Shown: positions 25,715 to 35,179 of the stretch, piece by piece
How positions within the stretch are numbered: the first letter of the stretch is position 1
Layout: each line of letters starts with the position of its first letter
DNA from: an uncultured Eudoraea sp.
Lineage (GTDB): Bacteria > Bacteroidota > Bacteroidia > Flavobacteriales > Flavobacteriaceae
Assembly: GCF_947260015.1 (NCBI RefSeq)
Contig: NZ_CAMYOM010000003.1
Span: 184,077-248,076, forward strand
Length of the DNA: 64,000 nt
Direction of reading: 5' to 3'
Notes under the pieces: model-generated
Seen by the model: only the letters and a program-made list of their open reading frames with translations
What the model was told of the DNA's origin: nothing
Databases searched by the model: none
Made by a program: the position numbers and the translations under genes

Positions 25715-27144
25715 TCAATGGTACCTGCCAGTCTGTTTTCTGTTCCTTCTATTTCCTTCAGTGAATCTCCTAATTTTTTTCGCATAGAATCTGCCAGCCG
25801 TTTTATTTTTTCCACAACCTCCGGATATTCCGCGGCTACATTTGCGGTTTCGCCTAAGTCCTCGGAAAGATTATAAAGTTCAATTTCTTTTAAGTCTAAA
25901 TGCACATAATTTCCGGAAAGACCATCCTTACCTGGCTGCTGACCTTCCATAGTTCTGTAATTATGTGGGAAATAAAGTTTCCATTTACCGTATCTCACGC
26001 CGTGAAGTTCGTTCACCCTGTAATAAAAATAATAAGCCTCCTGTGGACTCTCTTTTCTATCTCCGCTAAGTAATTTCCAAACACTTTTACCGTCAATAAC
26101 AATTTCAGGTAATTCCGAACCCGTTATTTCGGCCAGCGTAGGCAGGATATCAATGGCCATTACTGGGGTGTCAATATTCCGGCCTCCTTTTAATCCCTTT
26201 GGGTATCTTATTATAAATGGCTCTCTATGGCCGCCTTCCCATGCTGTGCCTTTACCTTCACGAAATGGTAAAGCACTACCCGCATGATTCCCATATGATA
26301 GCCAGGGACCATTATCCGAAGTAAAAATTACAATTGTATTTTCATCTAAATTATTGGCTTTTAAGGCATTCAAAATCTGCCCTACAGACCAGTCGATCTC
26401 CATAATGACGTCGCCATATAATCCTCTGCCCGACTTTCCCCTGAACTTATCCGAGACAAACAAGGGCACATGGGGTTGTGGGTGGGGTACATAAAGAAAG
26501 AAGGGACGATCCTTATTCCTGTTTATAAAATCTACGCTTCGCTGGGTAATTTGCGTGGTTAATTGAGACTGGTTGGTTAAAGTGTCAACAACGTTTTCAT
26601 TCTCATATAAAGGCAAAGGTCCAAAATTAAATAGAGGACCCTGTTGCGGGTGAAAAGGCCACATATCGTTGGAATACGGAATTCCAAAATACTCATCAAA
26701 ACCGTGTTTGGTTGGTAAAAAATCCGGATGATCCCCTAAATGCCATTTCCCAAAAATGCCGGTGTTATATCCATTTTTTTTGAGCATTTCTGCGATGGTG
26801 GTTTCAGAAGGATGCAGTCCAATTTTACTATCAGGCATAAATGCATTGTGAATCCCGATACGATTAGGATAACAACCCGTTAATAACCCGGCCCTCGAGG
26901 CTGAGCAAACCGCCTGGGCAGCATAAAAACTACTTAATTTTATACCTTCCCTGGCCATCCGATCCAGGTGAGGCGTATAGATATCATCAGCTCCGAATAC
27001 GCCGACGTCCTGATAGCCCTGATCATCAGTAAAAATTAAGATTACATTAGGGGGTTTCACCTCCTTTGAAGCAACCTCTTCTGTTTTATTTTTACAGCTG
27101 GCAATAAGAAGGATCAGGATACAAAAGGAAAGGCTACGATACAT
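25711..27144 (-). CDS. Sulfatase (arylsulfatase family), lipoprotein
   Basis: A 477-residue lipoprotein (lipobox LIASC, Cys17). The catalytic domain has ILIFTDDQGYQD with metal-binding Asp40 and Asp41, and the formylglycine site C80-S-A-S-R of the CxAxR type, which in Bacteroidota is activated by the anaerobic radical-SAM maturase. GIFGKWHLGD is the second signature. It removes sulfate esters, probably from a polysaccharide or glycan. No maturase or polysaccharide locus lies nearby; the only partner is trmN6, which overlaps its end by 4 bases. Confidence 0.9.
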   Translation of the reverse strand: MYRSLSFCILILLIASCKNKTEEVASKEVKPPNVILIFTDDQGYQDVGVFGADDIYTPHLDRMAREGIKLSSFYAAQAVCSASRAGLLTGCYPNRIGIHNAFMPDSKIGLHPSETTIAEMLKKNGYNTGIFGKWHLGDHPDFLPTKHGFDEYFGIPYSNDMWPFHPQQGPLFNFGPLPLYENENVVDTLTNQSQLTTQITQRSVDFINRNKDRPFFLYVPHPQPHVPLFVSDKFRGKSGRGLYGDVIMEIDWSVGQILNALKANNLDENTIVIFTSDNGPWLSYGNHAGSALPFREGKGTAWEGGHREPFIIRYPKGLKGGRNIDTPVMAIDILPTLAEITGSELPEIVIDGKSVWKLLSGDRKESPQEAYYFYYRVNELHGVRYGKWKLYFPHNYRTMEGQQPGKDGLSGNYVHLDLKEIELYNLSEDLGETANVAAEYPEVVEKIKRLADSMRKKLGDSLKEIEGTENRLAGTIE

Positions 27145-27365
27145 TAATAAAGCGAATTTTTCTAAATTCTGTTTTGTATAGTTTTACTAAATACTTGTAA
27201 ATTGGGCTTAATATAATTAATTTTCATTCACCAGGAATGGTATTATCAGTTTGTTCTAAATCTACATGCGGATTAAAATGTCTACATATCTTTTGATGAT
27301 GTACCCGCGAATTTTATCTGAATAACACAAACTGCAAATTTGGAAGTCGGTGCCGAAATCCCCTG

Positions 27366-27893
27366 CTAATTGAAATATAGCTCTACTAATCCTTCAGGGG
27401 TTGTTACATAAAGGGTTTTATTAGGCCTGTCTACTTTGTCAATGATATTGTCAGTAACCGGGATCAGCAATTGCTTATCATCCTTTTCTATTTCAAAAAG
27501 AGCTTGGGAAACAGCGTCATTTACTCCTGTAATAACCCCAATATCTCCATGTTGTTTATCTATAACCGTAAACCCTATAATTTCGTGGTAATAGAATTTA
27601 TTTCCGGAAAGTTTGGGTAGAAATTTCAAAGGCAAATATAAATGAGACCCTATGATCCGGTTGGCATCTGTCTCACTGGAAATTTCTTCAAATCGAATAC
27701 GTAGCAGATTCGATTTATGAAGGTAACACTTTTCAATAAAAAATGGAACCAGATTGTTTCCTAATGAAACAAAAACTGATTCCATGTTTTCGTATATCCC
27801 GGGCTCATCGGTATCGAGTTTTACAAGTACCTCACCCTTAAAACTATGTTTTGAAACGATTTTGCCCAGGTAGAAACAATCTTCCTTTTGCAT
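27366..27893 (-). CDS. rimM: Ribosome maturation factor RimM
   Basis: A 175-residue protein that helps mature the 30S subunit by binding S19 and the 16S 3' domain. The N-terminal RimM beta-barrel starts at LGKIVSKHSFKGEVLVKLDT, and the PRC-barrel part has FYYHEIIGFTVIDKQHGDIG and LLIPVTDNIIDKVD. It lies 13 bases after rpsP, the classic rpsP-rimM order. Confidence 0.93.
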   Translation of the reverse strand: MQKEDCFYLGKIVSKHSFKGEVLVKLDTDEPGIYENMESVFVSLGNNLVPFFIEKCYLHKSNLLRIRFEEISSETDANRIIGSHLYLPLKFLPKLSGNKFYYHEIIGFTVIDKQHGDIGVITGVNDAVSQALFEIEKDDKQLLIPVTDNIIDKVDRPNKTLYVTTPEGLVELYFN

Positions 27894-27906
27894 CTCGTTC
27901 TAAAAA

Positions 27907-28686
27907 TTATTTTTTCTTATCAGAAGCAGCGGGCTTTTCTTCCGTGTCCCCTTCTGCAGCAGCATCTTCTGCTTTGGCGGTAGCGGCCTCTTTGGCTACT
28001 TCTTCTTCAGGAGCACCCTCTTTGGCAACTTCTTCTTCAGCAACAGCAGGAGCTTCCTCCACAACTTCTTCGGCAACAGGTGCAGCTTCCTCTACTACTT
28101 CTTCAGCAACAGCTACTTCCGCTTCAGGCTCTTCAGTAACAGCACTAGCTTTTTCAGTTGCTTCTGTTTCAGCTCCAGCCTCCTCAGTTACAACAATAGC
28201 CTCTTCAGTTATTTCTGCTTCAACATCTTCATTTAATGCTTCTTCAGCAGCTAAAGCTCGTTTTTCGTTTACTTCTTTTTCAGCTTCTAACGCTTTAGCT
28301 TTTGCTTCAGCCTTTTCTTTATCTAATCCCGCCTCTTTTTTGGCAATAGTTTTTGTTTTTTCCTCAACCCAGGCATTGAATTTTGCTTCTGCTTGTTCTT
28401 CAGTTAAAGCACCTTTGCGAACACCACCTAATAAGTGATGCTTGTATAAAACACCTTTATAAGATAAAATTCTTCTGGCTGTATCTGAAGGTTGAGCTCC
28501 GTTTACAAGCCATTGAACAGCATTATCAATGTTTAATTCAATGGTAGCAGGATTGGTGTTTGGGTTGTAGCTCCCTAACTTTTCAAGAAACTTGCCATCT
28601 CTTTTTGAGCGTGCATCCGCTGCTACTACCCAATAATATGGTTTTCCTTTTTTTCCGTGTCTTTGTAATCTAATTCTAACTGGCAT
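27907..28686 (-). CDS. rpsP: 30S ribosomal protein S16 with long acidic C-terminal extension
   Basis: The first ~85 residues are a normal S16 (MPVRIRLQRHGKKGKPYYWV, SYNPNT, GAQPSDTARRIL). About 175 more residues follow. Residues ~85-150 look alpha-helical and charged; from there to residue 259 the chain is a repetitive Ala/Glu/Val-rich tail with units such as EEVVEEAAPVAEE and EEEVAKE, ending in a lysine cluster. S16 is usually 80-100 residues, so the tail is the unusual part; shorter tails occur in other Flavobacteriia. Its role is unknown. It is followed by rimM. The open frame on the opposite strand is a composition artefact. Confidence 0.92.
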   Translation of the reverse strand: MPVRIRLQRHGKKGKPYYWVVAADARSKRDGKFLEKLGSYNPNTNPATIELNIDNAVQWLVNGAQPSDTARRILSYKGVLYKHHLLGGVRKGALTEEQAEAKFNAWVEEKTKTIAKKEAGLDKEKAEAKAKALEAEKEVNEKRALAAEEALNEDVEAEITEEAIVVTEEAGAETEATEKASAVTEEPEAEVAVAEEVVEEAAPVAEEVVEEAPAVAEEEVAKEGAPEEEVAKEAATAKAEDAAAEGDTEEKPAASDKKK

Positions 28687-28908
28687 ATCACATTAATTTT
28701 GTAGGGTGCCCGACCCTCGATTATTAATTCTATAATTATTCTCCTCTAAAAGGGCTGCAAATATACACTATTTTAATAAATACCCAATAACAAACAGCAA
28801 ATTTACACAAGGGTTAATCAACGTTGATAACTACTAACAAATACACTTTCTCAAAAGGACGTATTTAGTTATTTTTAGCTACTTTTTTTACGCCGAAACA
28901 AAACTAAT

Positions 28909-31900
28909 ATGTACCTCATTTTTGATACTGAAACTACTGGTCTGCCAAGGAAGTGGAATGCTCCGGTAAGTGATACCGATAATTGGCCTCGTTGTGTTCA
29001 AATTGCATGGCAATTGCACGATGCACTTGGAAGTTTATTAGACCGGCAGGAATACCTGATTCAGCCTGAAGGCTTCAATATTCCCTATGATGCTGAAAAA
29101 ATTCATGGCATTTCCACCGAATTAGCCCAGGAGAATGGACTTCCTTTGGCCGAAGTATTGGATAAGTTTAATGACGCCCTTACTAAAACCAAATTTGTAG
29201 TCGGTCAGAATGTTGGTTTTGATATTAATATTATGGGGGCTGAATTTTATCGGGCAGATCTAAAAACGCTGTTAGGGGAATTGCCCGTTCTGGATACATG
29301 TACGGAACATACGGCCACACTCTGTGCACTTCCGGGAGGGCGTGGTGGTAAATTTAAGCTTCCTACCCTTACTGAACTTCATCAATATTTGTTTAAGACT
29401 CCCTTTACAGAAGCGCACAATGCCACAGCAGATGTGGAAGCAACTACGCGTTGTTTTCTGGAACTAATAAGAAGAAAGCAATACACTAAAAAACAATTAG
29501 ATGTACAACCAGATTATTTTGAAAAATTTACAGAAGCCAACCCACAGGAAATTCAATTAATAGGTTTAAAACATATCAACTTAAAGAAGTCTTCTGAAAA
29601 AATAGCCAAACATCTGAAAACTTTAGATATAATAGATGTTTCCGAGGAGGACCTGAGCCAAAATATAAAGTCACTTGAAGATGCTGAATTTATACATCTG
29701 CATAACCACTCCCAGTTTTCGGTGCTGCAGTCTACCATTAAAATAAAGAATCTTGTAGCAAGTGCTGCAGAAAACAAGATGTCTGCCGTAGCAATGACAG
29801 ATCATGCCAATATGATGGGAGCTTTTCATTTTGTTAAAGAGGTTAAGGCCCACAATAAAATGGTAGAAGAAACTACGGCTACGGAAAATGGAAAACCAAG
29901 CCCGGGTAATTACATAAAACCCATTATTGGTTGCGAATTTTTTGTTTGTGATGACCATTCCAATAAGAACGTCAAGGATCATGGGTATCAGATGGTGTTG
30001 CTGGCTAAAAATAAAAACGGCTATCACAATCTGGCAAAAATGTCTTCTATTGCTTACACCGAGGGATTTTACTATGTTCCCAGAATTGATAAAAAAATTA
30101 TAACCCAATTCAAGGACGATATTATTGTCCTCAGCGGAAACCTTTATGGCGAAGTAGCTTCCAAAATTTTAAATATTGGTGAAAATCAGGCTGAGGAGTC
30201 CTTACTTTGGTGGAAATCTGTTTTTAAAGATGACTTCTATCTTGAAATAATGAGGCATGGTCAGGAAGATGAAGAAAGAGCTAATAAAGTATTGGTTGAA
30301 TTTGCCAAAAAACATCAGGTAAAATTAGTAGCCACCAACAATACTTATTATTGTGCAAAGGAGGATGCAAATGCACACGATATTTTGCTATGTGTAAAGG
30401 ATGGAGAAAAACAAGCCACCCCTATTGGCAGGGGTCGTGGTTACAGATACGGCCTGCCCAACCAGGAGTACTACTTTAAGAGCGGTGCTGAGATGAAGGA
30501 ATTGTTTAAAGACCTTCCTGAATCTATTTTGAATATTCAGGAAATAGTAAACAAAATTGAGCCTTTTGAACTGGCAAGGGATGTACTCTTACCCGAATTT
30601 GAAATTCCTGTCGAATTTAAGATTAAAGAGGATGAAGCAGATAGTGGGAAACGCGGTGAAAATGCTTACCTCAGACATCTTACTTATGAAGGGGCCAAAA
30701 AAAGATATGACGAAATTACAGATGAAATAAGGGAGCGCATTGATTTTGAATTAACAACTGTAGAGAACTCTGGCTATCCCGGCTATTTTTTGATCGTAGA
30801 GGATTTTATCAGGGAAGCAAGAAATATGGACGTTTCTGTAGGCCCGGGAAGAGGGTCTGCCGCTGGTTCTGTCGTAGCCTATTGTCTTTGGATAACCAAT
30901 ATTGACCCTCTAAAATACGACCTCCTGTTTGAGCGTTTCCTAAACCCTGACAGAGTTTCAATGCCCGATATTGACATTGACTTTGATGATGAAGGCCGGG
31001 GAAGAGTTATGGATTATGTCATCAATAAATATGGTGCTAATCAGGTAGCTCAGATTATCACTTATGGTACAATGGCTGCAAAATCCTCTATCAGAGATAC
31101 TGCAAGAGTTCTTGACCTGCCCTTAAATGATGCGGACCGGATTGCGAAATTGATTCCCAATATGTCCAAATTGAGTAAAATATTTGGTCTTCCGGAGGCT
31201 GATCTTAAAAAACGGTTTCGGTCAGATGAATTGGAAAAAGTGAATAGTCTGCTCAATATTTCCGAAGGGGACGACCTGGAGGCGCAGACGGTAAATATGG
31301 CCAGAGTATTGGAAGGGTCTTTGCGAAATACAGGTATCCATGCCTGTGGGGTTATTATTACTCCGGATGATATAACCAATTTTGTTCCAGTTGCTACAGC
31401 CAAGGATTCTGACCTTTATGTGACACAGTTCGATAATTCTGTAGTCGAGAATGCAGGCTTATTGAAAATGGATTTTCTGGGTCTGAAAACCTTAACTCTA
31501 ATTAAGGATACCGTTAAAATTGTAAAAGCCAAACACGGTATTCAACTAGATCCGGATGAATTTCCCCTGGATGATACAGCCACATATGAGCTATTTCAGC
31601 GGGGGGACACAGTTGGGATCTTTCAATATGAATCTGTGGGAATGCAGAAACACCTGAAAGATCTGAAGCCCTCTGTATTTGATGACCTAATAGCCATGAA
31701 TGCGCTCTACCGTCCTGGTCCAATGGAATACATCCCCAGTTTTATAGCGCGGAAGAATGGCGAGGAGGAAATTGCCTATGACCTCCCGGTTATGGAGGAA
31801 AACCTTAAAGAAACCTACGGAATAACCGTTTATCAGGAACAGGTGATGTTATTATCACAAAAGCTTGCTGGGTTTTCTAAAGGCGACGCCGATGTTCTTA

Positions 31901-33288
31901 GAAAAGCAATGGGTAAAAAAATATTTGCCCTGCTTCAAAAACTTAAGCCACAGTTCCTTGACGGGGGCGAAAAAAATGGCCATCCAAGAGAAATTTTGGA
32001 GAAGATCTGGAAAGACTGGGAAGCTTTTGCTTCCTATGCATTTAATAAAAGTCATTCTACATGCTATGCGTATATCGCATATCAAACGGCTTATTTAAAA
32101 GCACATTATCCCGCAGAATATATGGCTGCCGTGTTGTCTAACAACATGAACGACATTAAGCAGGTTACTTTTTTTATGGAGGAATGTAAACGAATGGGGT
32201 TGGAAGTTCTGGGTCCTGATGTAAACGAATCCTATTACAAATTTGCGGTAAATAAGGACAATGCGGTTCGTTTTGGTATGGGTGCTATAAAAGGGGTAGG
32301 ACGTTCAGCTGTAGAGACGATTGTTGAAACCCGTAAAGAGAATGGGCCCTATAAATCGGTATTTGATTTAACCAAACGTATAGATTTAAGAGCAGCCAAT
32401 AAAAAAGCCTTTGAAAACCTTGCTCTGGCCGGTGGTTTCGATTCATTTGGAGACACACACAGAGCACAATATTTTCACAAGGAAGGAGATGGTAGCACCT
32501 TCCTTGAAATGGTTATAAAATACGGTTCAAAATTTCAGGAAAGCGAAAACTCATCTCAGGTAAGCTTGTTTGGTGACACCAGTGAAGTGCAGATTCCGGA
32601 ACCTGAAGTACCTCCCTGTGCGGAATGGGGTACTATGGAAAAACTGAGAAGAGAAAAAGAAGTGGTTGGAATTTATATCTCCGGGCATCCGCTGGATGAT
32701 TTCAGATCAGAGATTAATGCCTTTTGCAATGCCAATGTTTCTTTCTTTAATAACTTGGAAGACCACGTAAACAGGGAGCTTTCCTTTGCCGGAGTTATTA
32801 CGGATGTTCAACACAGAGTATCTAAAAATGGTAAGGGATGGGCCTTATTTACCATGGAGGATTATACAGACACTTTTGAGTTTCGCATTTTTGGAGAAGA
32901 ATATTTAAAATTCCGACACTTTTTTATGATTAATTCGTTTGTATTTGTAAAAGTATTTGTCCGCGAAGGATGGACAAACCGCGAAACCGGCAAAAAAGGA
33001 GATGCACGGCTGCAGTTTGTCAATTTTATGTTGTTGCAGGAAACTATGGAAAACTTTGCTAAAAAATTGACGATAAAATTGAATATTGACCAACTCAAAG
33101 AAGAAACTATTAGCGAACTAAAAGATACTCTTATCTCCTATAAAGGGAAGCATCCGCTAAATTTTGTTATTTACGAAATGAAGGAAGAAATTAAAGTTAA
33201 CCTGTCCAGCAGAAAACAAAAAGTTGAGATCACCAGTGAACTATTGCACACTTTGGAAGAAAAGGACGTGCACTATAAATTAAATTAA
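28909..33288 (+). CDS. dnaE: DNA polymerase III alpha subunit with fused proofreading exonuclease
   Basis: A 1459-residue replicative polymerase. Residues 1-180 form a DnaQ-type 3'-5' exonuclease with an intact DEDDh set: D6, E8, D105, H170, D175. The PHP domain begins near 262 (LHNHSQF, His265 and His267). The polymerase core carries PDIDIDF at 686-692 with catalytic aspartates. Helix-hairpin-helix and OB domains follow, including HPLDDFRSE and GVITDVQHRVSKNGKGW. The exonuclease fused in front of DnaE is known in Bacteroidota. This is the main replicative enzyme; a second, shorter DnaE lies at 49-52 kb. Confidence 0.95.
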   Translation: MYLIFDTETTGLPRKWNAPVSDTDNWPRCVQIAWQLHDALGSLLDRQEYLIQPEGFNIPYDAEKIHGISTELAQENGLPLAEVLDKFNDALTKTKFVVGQNVGFDINIMGAEFYRADLKTLLGELPVLDTCTEHTATLCALPGGRGGKFKLPTLTELHQYLFKTPFTEAHNATADVEATTRCFLELIRRKQYTKKQLDVQPDYFEKFTEANPQEIQLIGLKHINLKKSSEKIAKHLKTLDIIDVSEEDLSQNIKSLEDAEFIHLHNHSQFSVLQSTIKIKNLVASAAENKMSAVAMTDHANMMGAFHFVKEVKAHNKMVEETTATENGKPSPGNYIKPIIGCEFFVCDDHSNKNVKDHGYQMVLLAKNKNGYHNLAKMSSIAYTEGFYYVPRIDKKIITQFKDDIIVLSGNLYGEVASKILNIGENQAEESLLWWKSVFKDDFYLEIMRHGQEDEERANKVLVEFAKKHQVKLVATNNTYYCAKEDANAHDILLCVKDGEKQATPIGRGRGYRYGLPNQEYYFKSGAEMKELFKDLPESILNIQEIVNKIEPFELARDVLLPEFEIPVEFKIKEDEADSGKRGENAYLRHLTYEGAKKRYDEITDEIRERIDFELTTVENSGYPGYFLIVEDFIREARNMDVSVGPGRGSAAGSVVAYCLWITNIDPLKYDLLFERFLNPDRVSMPDIDIDFDDEGRGRVMDYVINKYGANQVAQIITYGTMAAKSSIRDTARVLDLPLNDADRIAKLIPNMSKLSKIFGLPEADLKKRFRSDELEKVNSLLNISEGDDLEAQTVNMARVLEGSLRNTGIHACGVIITPDDITNFVPVATAKDSDLYVTQFDNSVVENAGLLKMDFLGLKTLTLIKDTVKIVKAKHGIQLDPDEFPLDDTATYELFQRGDTVGIFQYESVGMQKHLKDLKPSVFDDLIAMNALYRPGPMEYIPSFIARKNGEEEIAYDLPVMEENLKETYGITVYQEQVMLLSQKLAGFSKGDADVLRKAMGKKIFALLQKLKPQFLDGGEKNGHPREILEKIWKDWEAFASYAFNKSHSTCYAYIAYQTAYLKAHYPAEYMAAVLSNNMNDIKQVTFFMEECKRMGLEVLGPDVNESYYKFAVNKDNAVRFGMGAIKGVGRSAVETIVETRKENGPYKSVFDLTKRIDLRAANKKAFENLALAGGFDSFGDTHRAQYFHKEGDGSTFLEMVIKYGSKFQESENSSQVSLFGDTSEVQIPEPEVPPCAEWGTMEKLRREKEVVGIYISGHPLDDFRSEINAFCNANVSFFNNLEDHVNRELSFAGVITDVQHRVSKNGKGWALFTMEDYTDTFEFRIFGEEYLKFRHFFMINSFVFVKVFVREGWTNRETGKKGDARLQFVNFMLLQETMENFAKKLTIKLNIDQLKEETISELKDTLISYKGKHPLNFVIYEMKEEIKVNLSSRKQKVEITSELLHTLEEKDVHYKLN

Positions 33289-33388
33289 ATAAGCTTTTTC
33301 GATAGGGAAATAAGAAAAAGGAATACTATTGGAGTAATGAACAAGTAGAATAATTGACTAAATTTGCGTAATTATAAACAAAAACGAT

Positions 33389-33706
33389 ATGGCTTTAGAG
33401 ATAACTGATGCTACTTTTGACGAAGTAGTTTTAAAAAGTGATAAACCCGTAGTGGTTGATTTTTGGGCTGCATGGTGCGGTCCATGTAGAATGGTAGGAC
33501 CTATTATAGATGAGGTAAGTACTGAATATGAAGGTAAGGCCGTAGTAGGAAAAGTTGATGTGGATACCAATCAGGAATTTGCCGCAAAATACGGAGTGCG
33601 AAATATTCCAACGGTTCTTGTATTTAAGGATGGTGAAATTGTTACCAGACAGGTTGGAGTATCTCCAAAAAAAGTATATACCGATGCAATAGAAGCCGTT
33701 CTTTAA
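33389..33706 (+). CDS. trxA: Thioredoxin
   Basis: A 105-residue cytoplasmic thioredoxin with active site W-C30-G-P-C33 in FWAAWCGPCRMV, the cis-proline segment NIPTVLVFKDGE, and the buried Asp24. Length and motifs are canonical. TAAATTTG at 33359-33366 is a good -7 element 22 bases before the start codon, so it has its own promoter after dnaE. A strong terminator follows. Confidence 0.96.
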   Translation: MALEITDATFDEVVLKSDKPVVVDFWAAWCGPCRMVGPIIDEVSTEYEGKAVVGKVDVDTNQEFAAKYGVRNIPTVLVFKDGEIVTRQVGVSPKKVYTDAIEAVL

Positions 33707-33728
33707 TTAAAAAAGAGACTTCTATTTT

Positions 33729-33760
33729 AAAAAAGGTTTAGCATTTGCTAAACCTTTTTT
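33729..33760 (+). terminator. Rho-independent terminator of trxA
   Basis: A 14-base perfect stem, 33729-33742 with 33747-33760, around the loop ATTT. It ends in six T. It starts 22 bases after the trxA stop. Confidence 0.9.
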
Positions 33761-33776
33761 AGTTTATCTTGGTCTT

Positions 33777-34706
33777 ATGGATTTGCGGTCAGAATTAAAT
33801 AGAGCCCCTTTATTTCAAAACCTTGAATTATTGGCGAAGCAGATAGTGGAAGGCTTTATCAGCGGAATCCATAAAAGCCCCTTTCACGGTTTTTCTGCAG
33901 AATTTGCTGAGCATAAAATTTATAATACCGGAGAGAGCACAAAGCACATAGATTGGAAATTGTTTGCAAAGACAGACAAGCTTTATACAAAGAGATATGA
34001 AGAAGAAACCAATCTGAGATGTCATATGATATTGGACAATTCGGCTTCTATGTATTATCCGGAATTGCAGAAACTTTCCATAGATCATTTAAATAAAATT
34101 GGTTTTGCCGTTCTTGCTATTGCAGCCTTAATGAACATTCTTAAAAAGCAGCGGGATGCCGTGGGTCTAAGTCTTTTCTCGGATAGTTATAGCTTTTACG
34201 CCTCTGAGAAAGGGAGTGAAAGACATCATCAGATGTTATTGTCTAAACTCAGTGAAATAAGCCTGGATAAAAAGCCTGCCAGGCAAACAGAGATCTATAC
34301 CTATTTACATCAGATTGCAGAGAAGATAAAAAGGCGAAGTCTTGTTTTTCTTTTTACAGACATGTTCCAGACTGCGACTTCAGATGAAAAGCTTTTTGAA
34401 GCCCTGCGGCATTTAAAATACAACAAACATGAAGTAGTCTTATTCCATTTGCTGGATAATGAAACCGAGTTGCATTTTAACTTTGAGAATACTCCCAAAA
34501 GATTTATTGATGTAGAAACAGGAAGCCATATTGATCTTTATGCAGATACTGTTAAAGAGGCCTACGAGATTGGGTTTGGTGAATACCTGACTGACTTAAA
34601 ACTAAAATGTGCACAGTATCGAATAAAATATGTTGAGGTAGATATCAGGGAACCCTTTACCAAGGTGTTGAATACTTTCATGATAGAGCGACAGAATTTT
34701 TTATAG
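33777..34706 (+). CDS. DUF58 domain protein
   Basis: A 309-residue cytoplasmic protein of the DUF58 family. Typical elements are FHGFSAEFAEHKIYNTGEST followed by HIDWKLFAKTDKLYTKRYEEE, and a vWA-like region starting LDNSASMYYP with a MIDAS-like DxSxS motif. DUF58 proteins usually sit beside MoxR ATPases and other vWA membrane proteins; none is seen here, so this copy is orphaned within the window. Function of the family: possible chaperone or envelope-linked assembly with MoxR. Confidence 0.85.
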   Translation: MDLRSELNRAPLFQNLELLAKQIVEGFISGIHKSPFHGFSAEFAEHKIYNTGESTKHIDWKLFAKTDKLYTKRYEEETNLRCHMILDNSASMYYPELQKLSIDHLNKIGFAVLAIAALMNILKKQRDAVGLSLFSDSYSFYASEKGSERHHQMLLSKLSEISLDKKPARQTEIYTYLHQIAEKIKRRSLVFLFTDMFQTATSDEKLFEALRHLKYNKHEVVLFHLLDNETELHFNFENTPKRFIDVETGSHIDLYADTVKEAYEIGFGEYLTDLKLKCAQYRIKYVEVDIREPFTKVLNTFMIERQNFL

Positions 34707-34732
34707 CACAAACGGAATTTTAAAAAAAATTG

Positions 34733-34763
34733 TTTGTGGAATTCATTTAGCAACGTATATTTG
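34733..34763 (+). promoter_or_regulatory. Strong Bacteroidota promoter for the tRNA-Asp locus
   Basis: TTTG (34733-34736), a 19-base spacer, and TATATTTG (34756-34763) match the TTTG-N19-TAnnTTTG consensus exactly. The expected transcription start is about 10 bases before the tRNA-like sequence at 34781. The promoter therefore looks like the original tRNA-Asp promoter, now 330 bases from the intact tRNA gene. Confidence 0.7.
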
Positions 34764-34780
34764 CACACGCTAAACGCTAC

Positions 34781-34802
34781 GGTTTGGTAGTTCAGTTGGT
34801 TA
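34781..34802 (+). pseudogene. tRNA-Asp 5' fragment, left end of the GIY-YIG insert
   Basis: These 22 bases equal the first 22 bases of the intact tRNA-Asp gene (35094-35115) except for one T/C difference at position 4. They cover the 5' acceptor strand and part of the D arm. A perfect 16-base palindrome TCCCGAGTACTCGGGA follows at 34803-34818, then a CTGCCTGTC stretch resembling the anticodon arm. The copy cannot form a tRNA. Confidence 0.75.
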
Positions 34803-34852
34803 TCCCGAGTACTCGGGACTGCCTGTCGCAAGGCAAACACGTTCTTAGAAGT

Positions 34853-35116
34853 ATGTTTTTTGTATATATGATTGAAAGTGCCGTAGATAACTCTTTTTAT
34901 ATTGGTCAAACTAAAGATTTGATAAAAAGAGTGCAATATCATAATGAAGGCCTTTCTAAATACACTTCAAAGAAAATACCATGGAAATTGGTGTATACTG
35001 AAGAGTTCAATACAAGAACCGAAGCAATAAAGAGAGAACGATTTTTAAAAAATCAAAAAAATCGTACTTTTTATAAACGCTTAATACAAAATTGGTCTGG
35101 TAGTTCAGTTGGTTAG
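34853..35116 (+). CDS. Small GIY-YIG endonuclease-like protein inserted at tRNA-Asp
   Basis: An 87-residue protein of the short GIY-YIG (UPF0213-like) family. FVYMIES and FYIGQTKDL form the two-part GIY-YIG motif, LIKRVQYHNEG holds the usual Arg/His, and TRTEAIKRERFLKNQK is the typical C-terminal helix. I chose the ATG at 34853, which begins directly at the domain; a longer reading would translate the tRNA fragment. The last eight residues and the stop codon are encoded by the 5' part of tRNA-Asp (overlap 35094-35116). This suggests an element whose right end was fitted to the tRNA. Activity is unproven. Confidence 0.8.
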   Translation: MFFVYMIESAVDNSFYIGQTKDLIKRVQYHNEGLSKYTSKKIPWKLVYTEEFNTRTEAIKRERFLKNQKNRTFYKRLIQNWSGSSVG

Positions 35117-35167
35117 AATACCTGCCTGTCACGCAGGGGGTCGCGAGTTCGAGTCTCGTCCAGACCG
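35094..35167 (+). tRNA. tRNA-Asp (GTC)
   Basis: A 74-base cloverleaf. The acceptor GGTCTGG pairs with CCAGACC, the D arm holds AGTTCAGTTGGTTAGA, the anticodon arm CCTGC-CTGTCAC-GCAGG has anticodon GTC, and the T arm carries GTTCGAGTC. The discriminator is G and no CCA is encoded. Its 5' end is shared with the end of the GIY-YIG ORF, so the tRNA probably has to be cut out of a longer transcript by RNase P unless there is an unseen promoter inside the ORF. Confidence 0.97.
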
Positions 35168-35179
35168 CATAGAAGCAGA

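Noticed and set aside
27851..28438. 195-codon plus-strand frame rich in Ala and Ser
   Set aside because: It is the antisense of the repetitive rpsP tail; composition alone keeps the frame open.
34784..34852. Longer start for the GIY-YIG ORF
   Set aside because: It would translate the tRNA fragment and palindrome; the domain begins at 34853.
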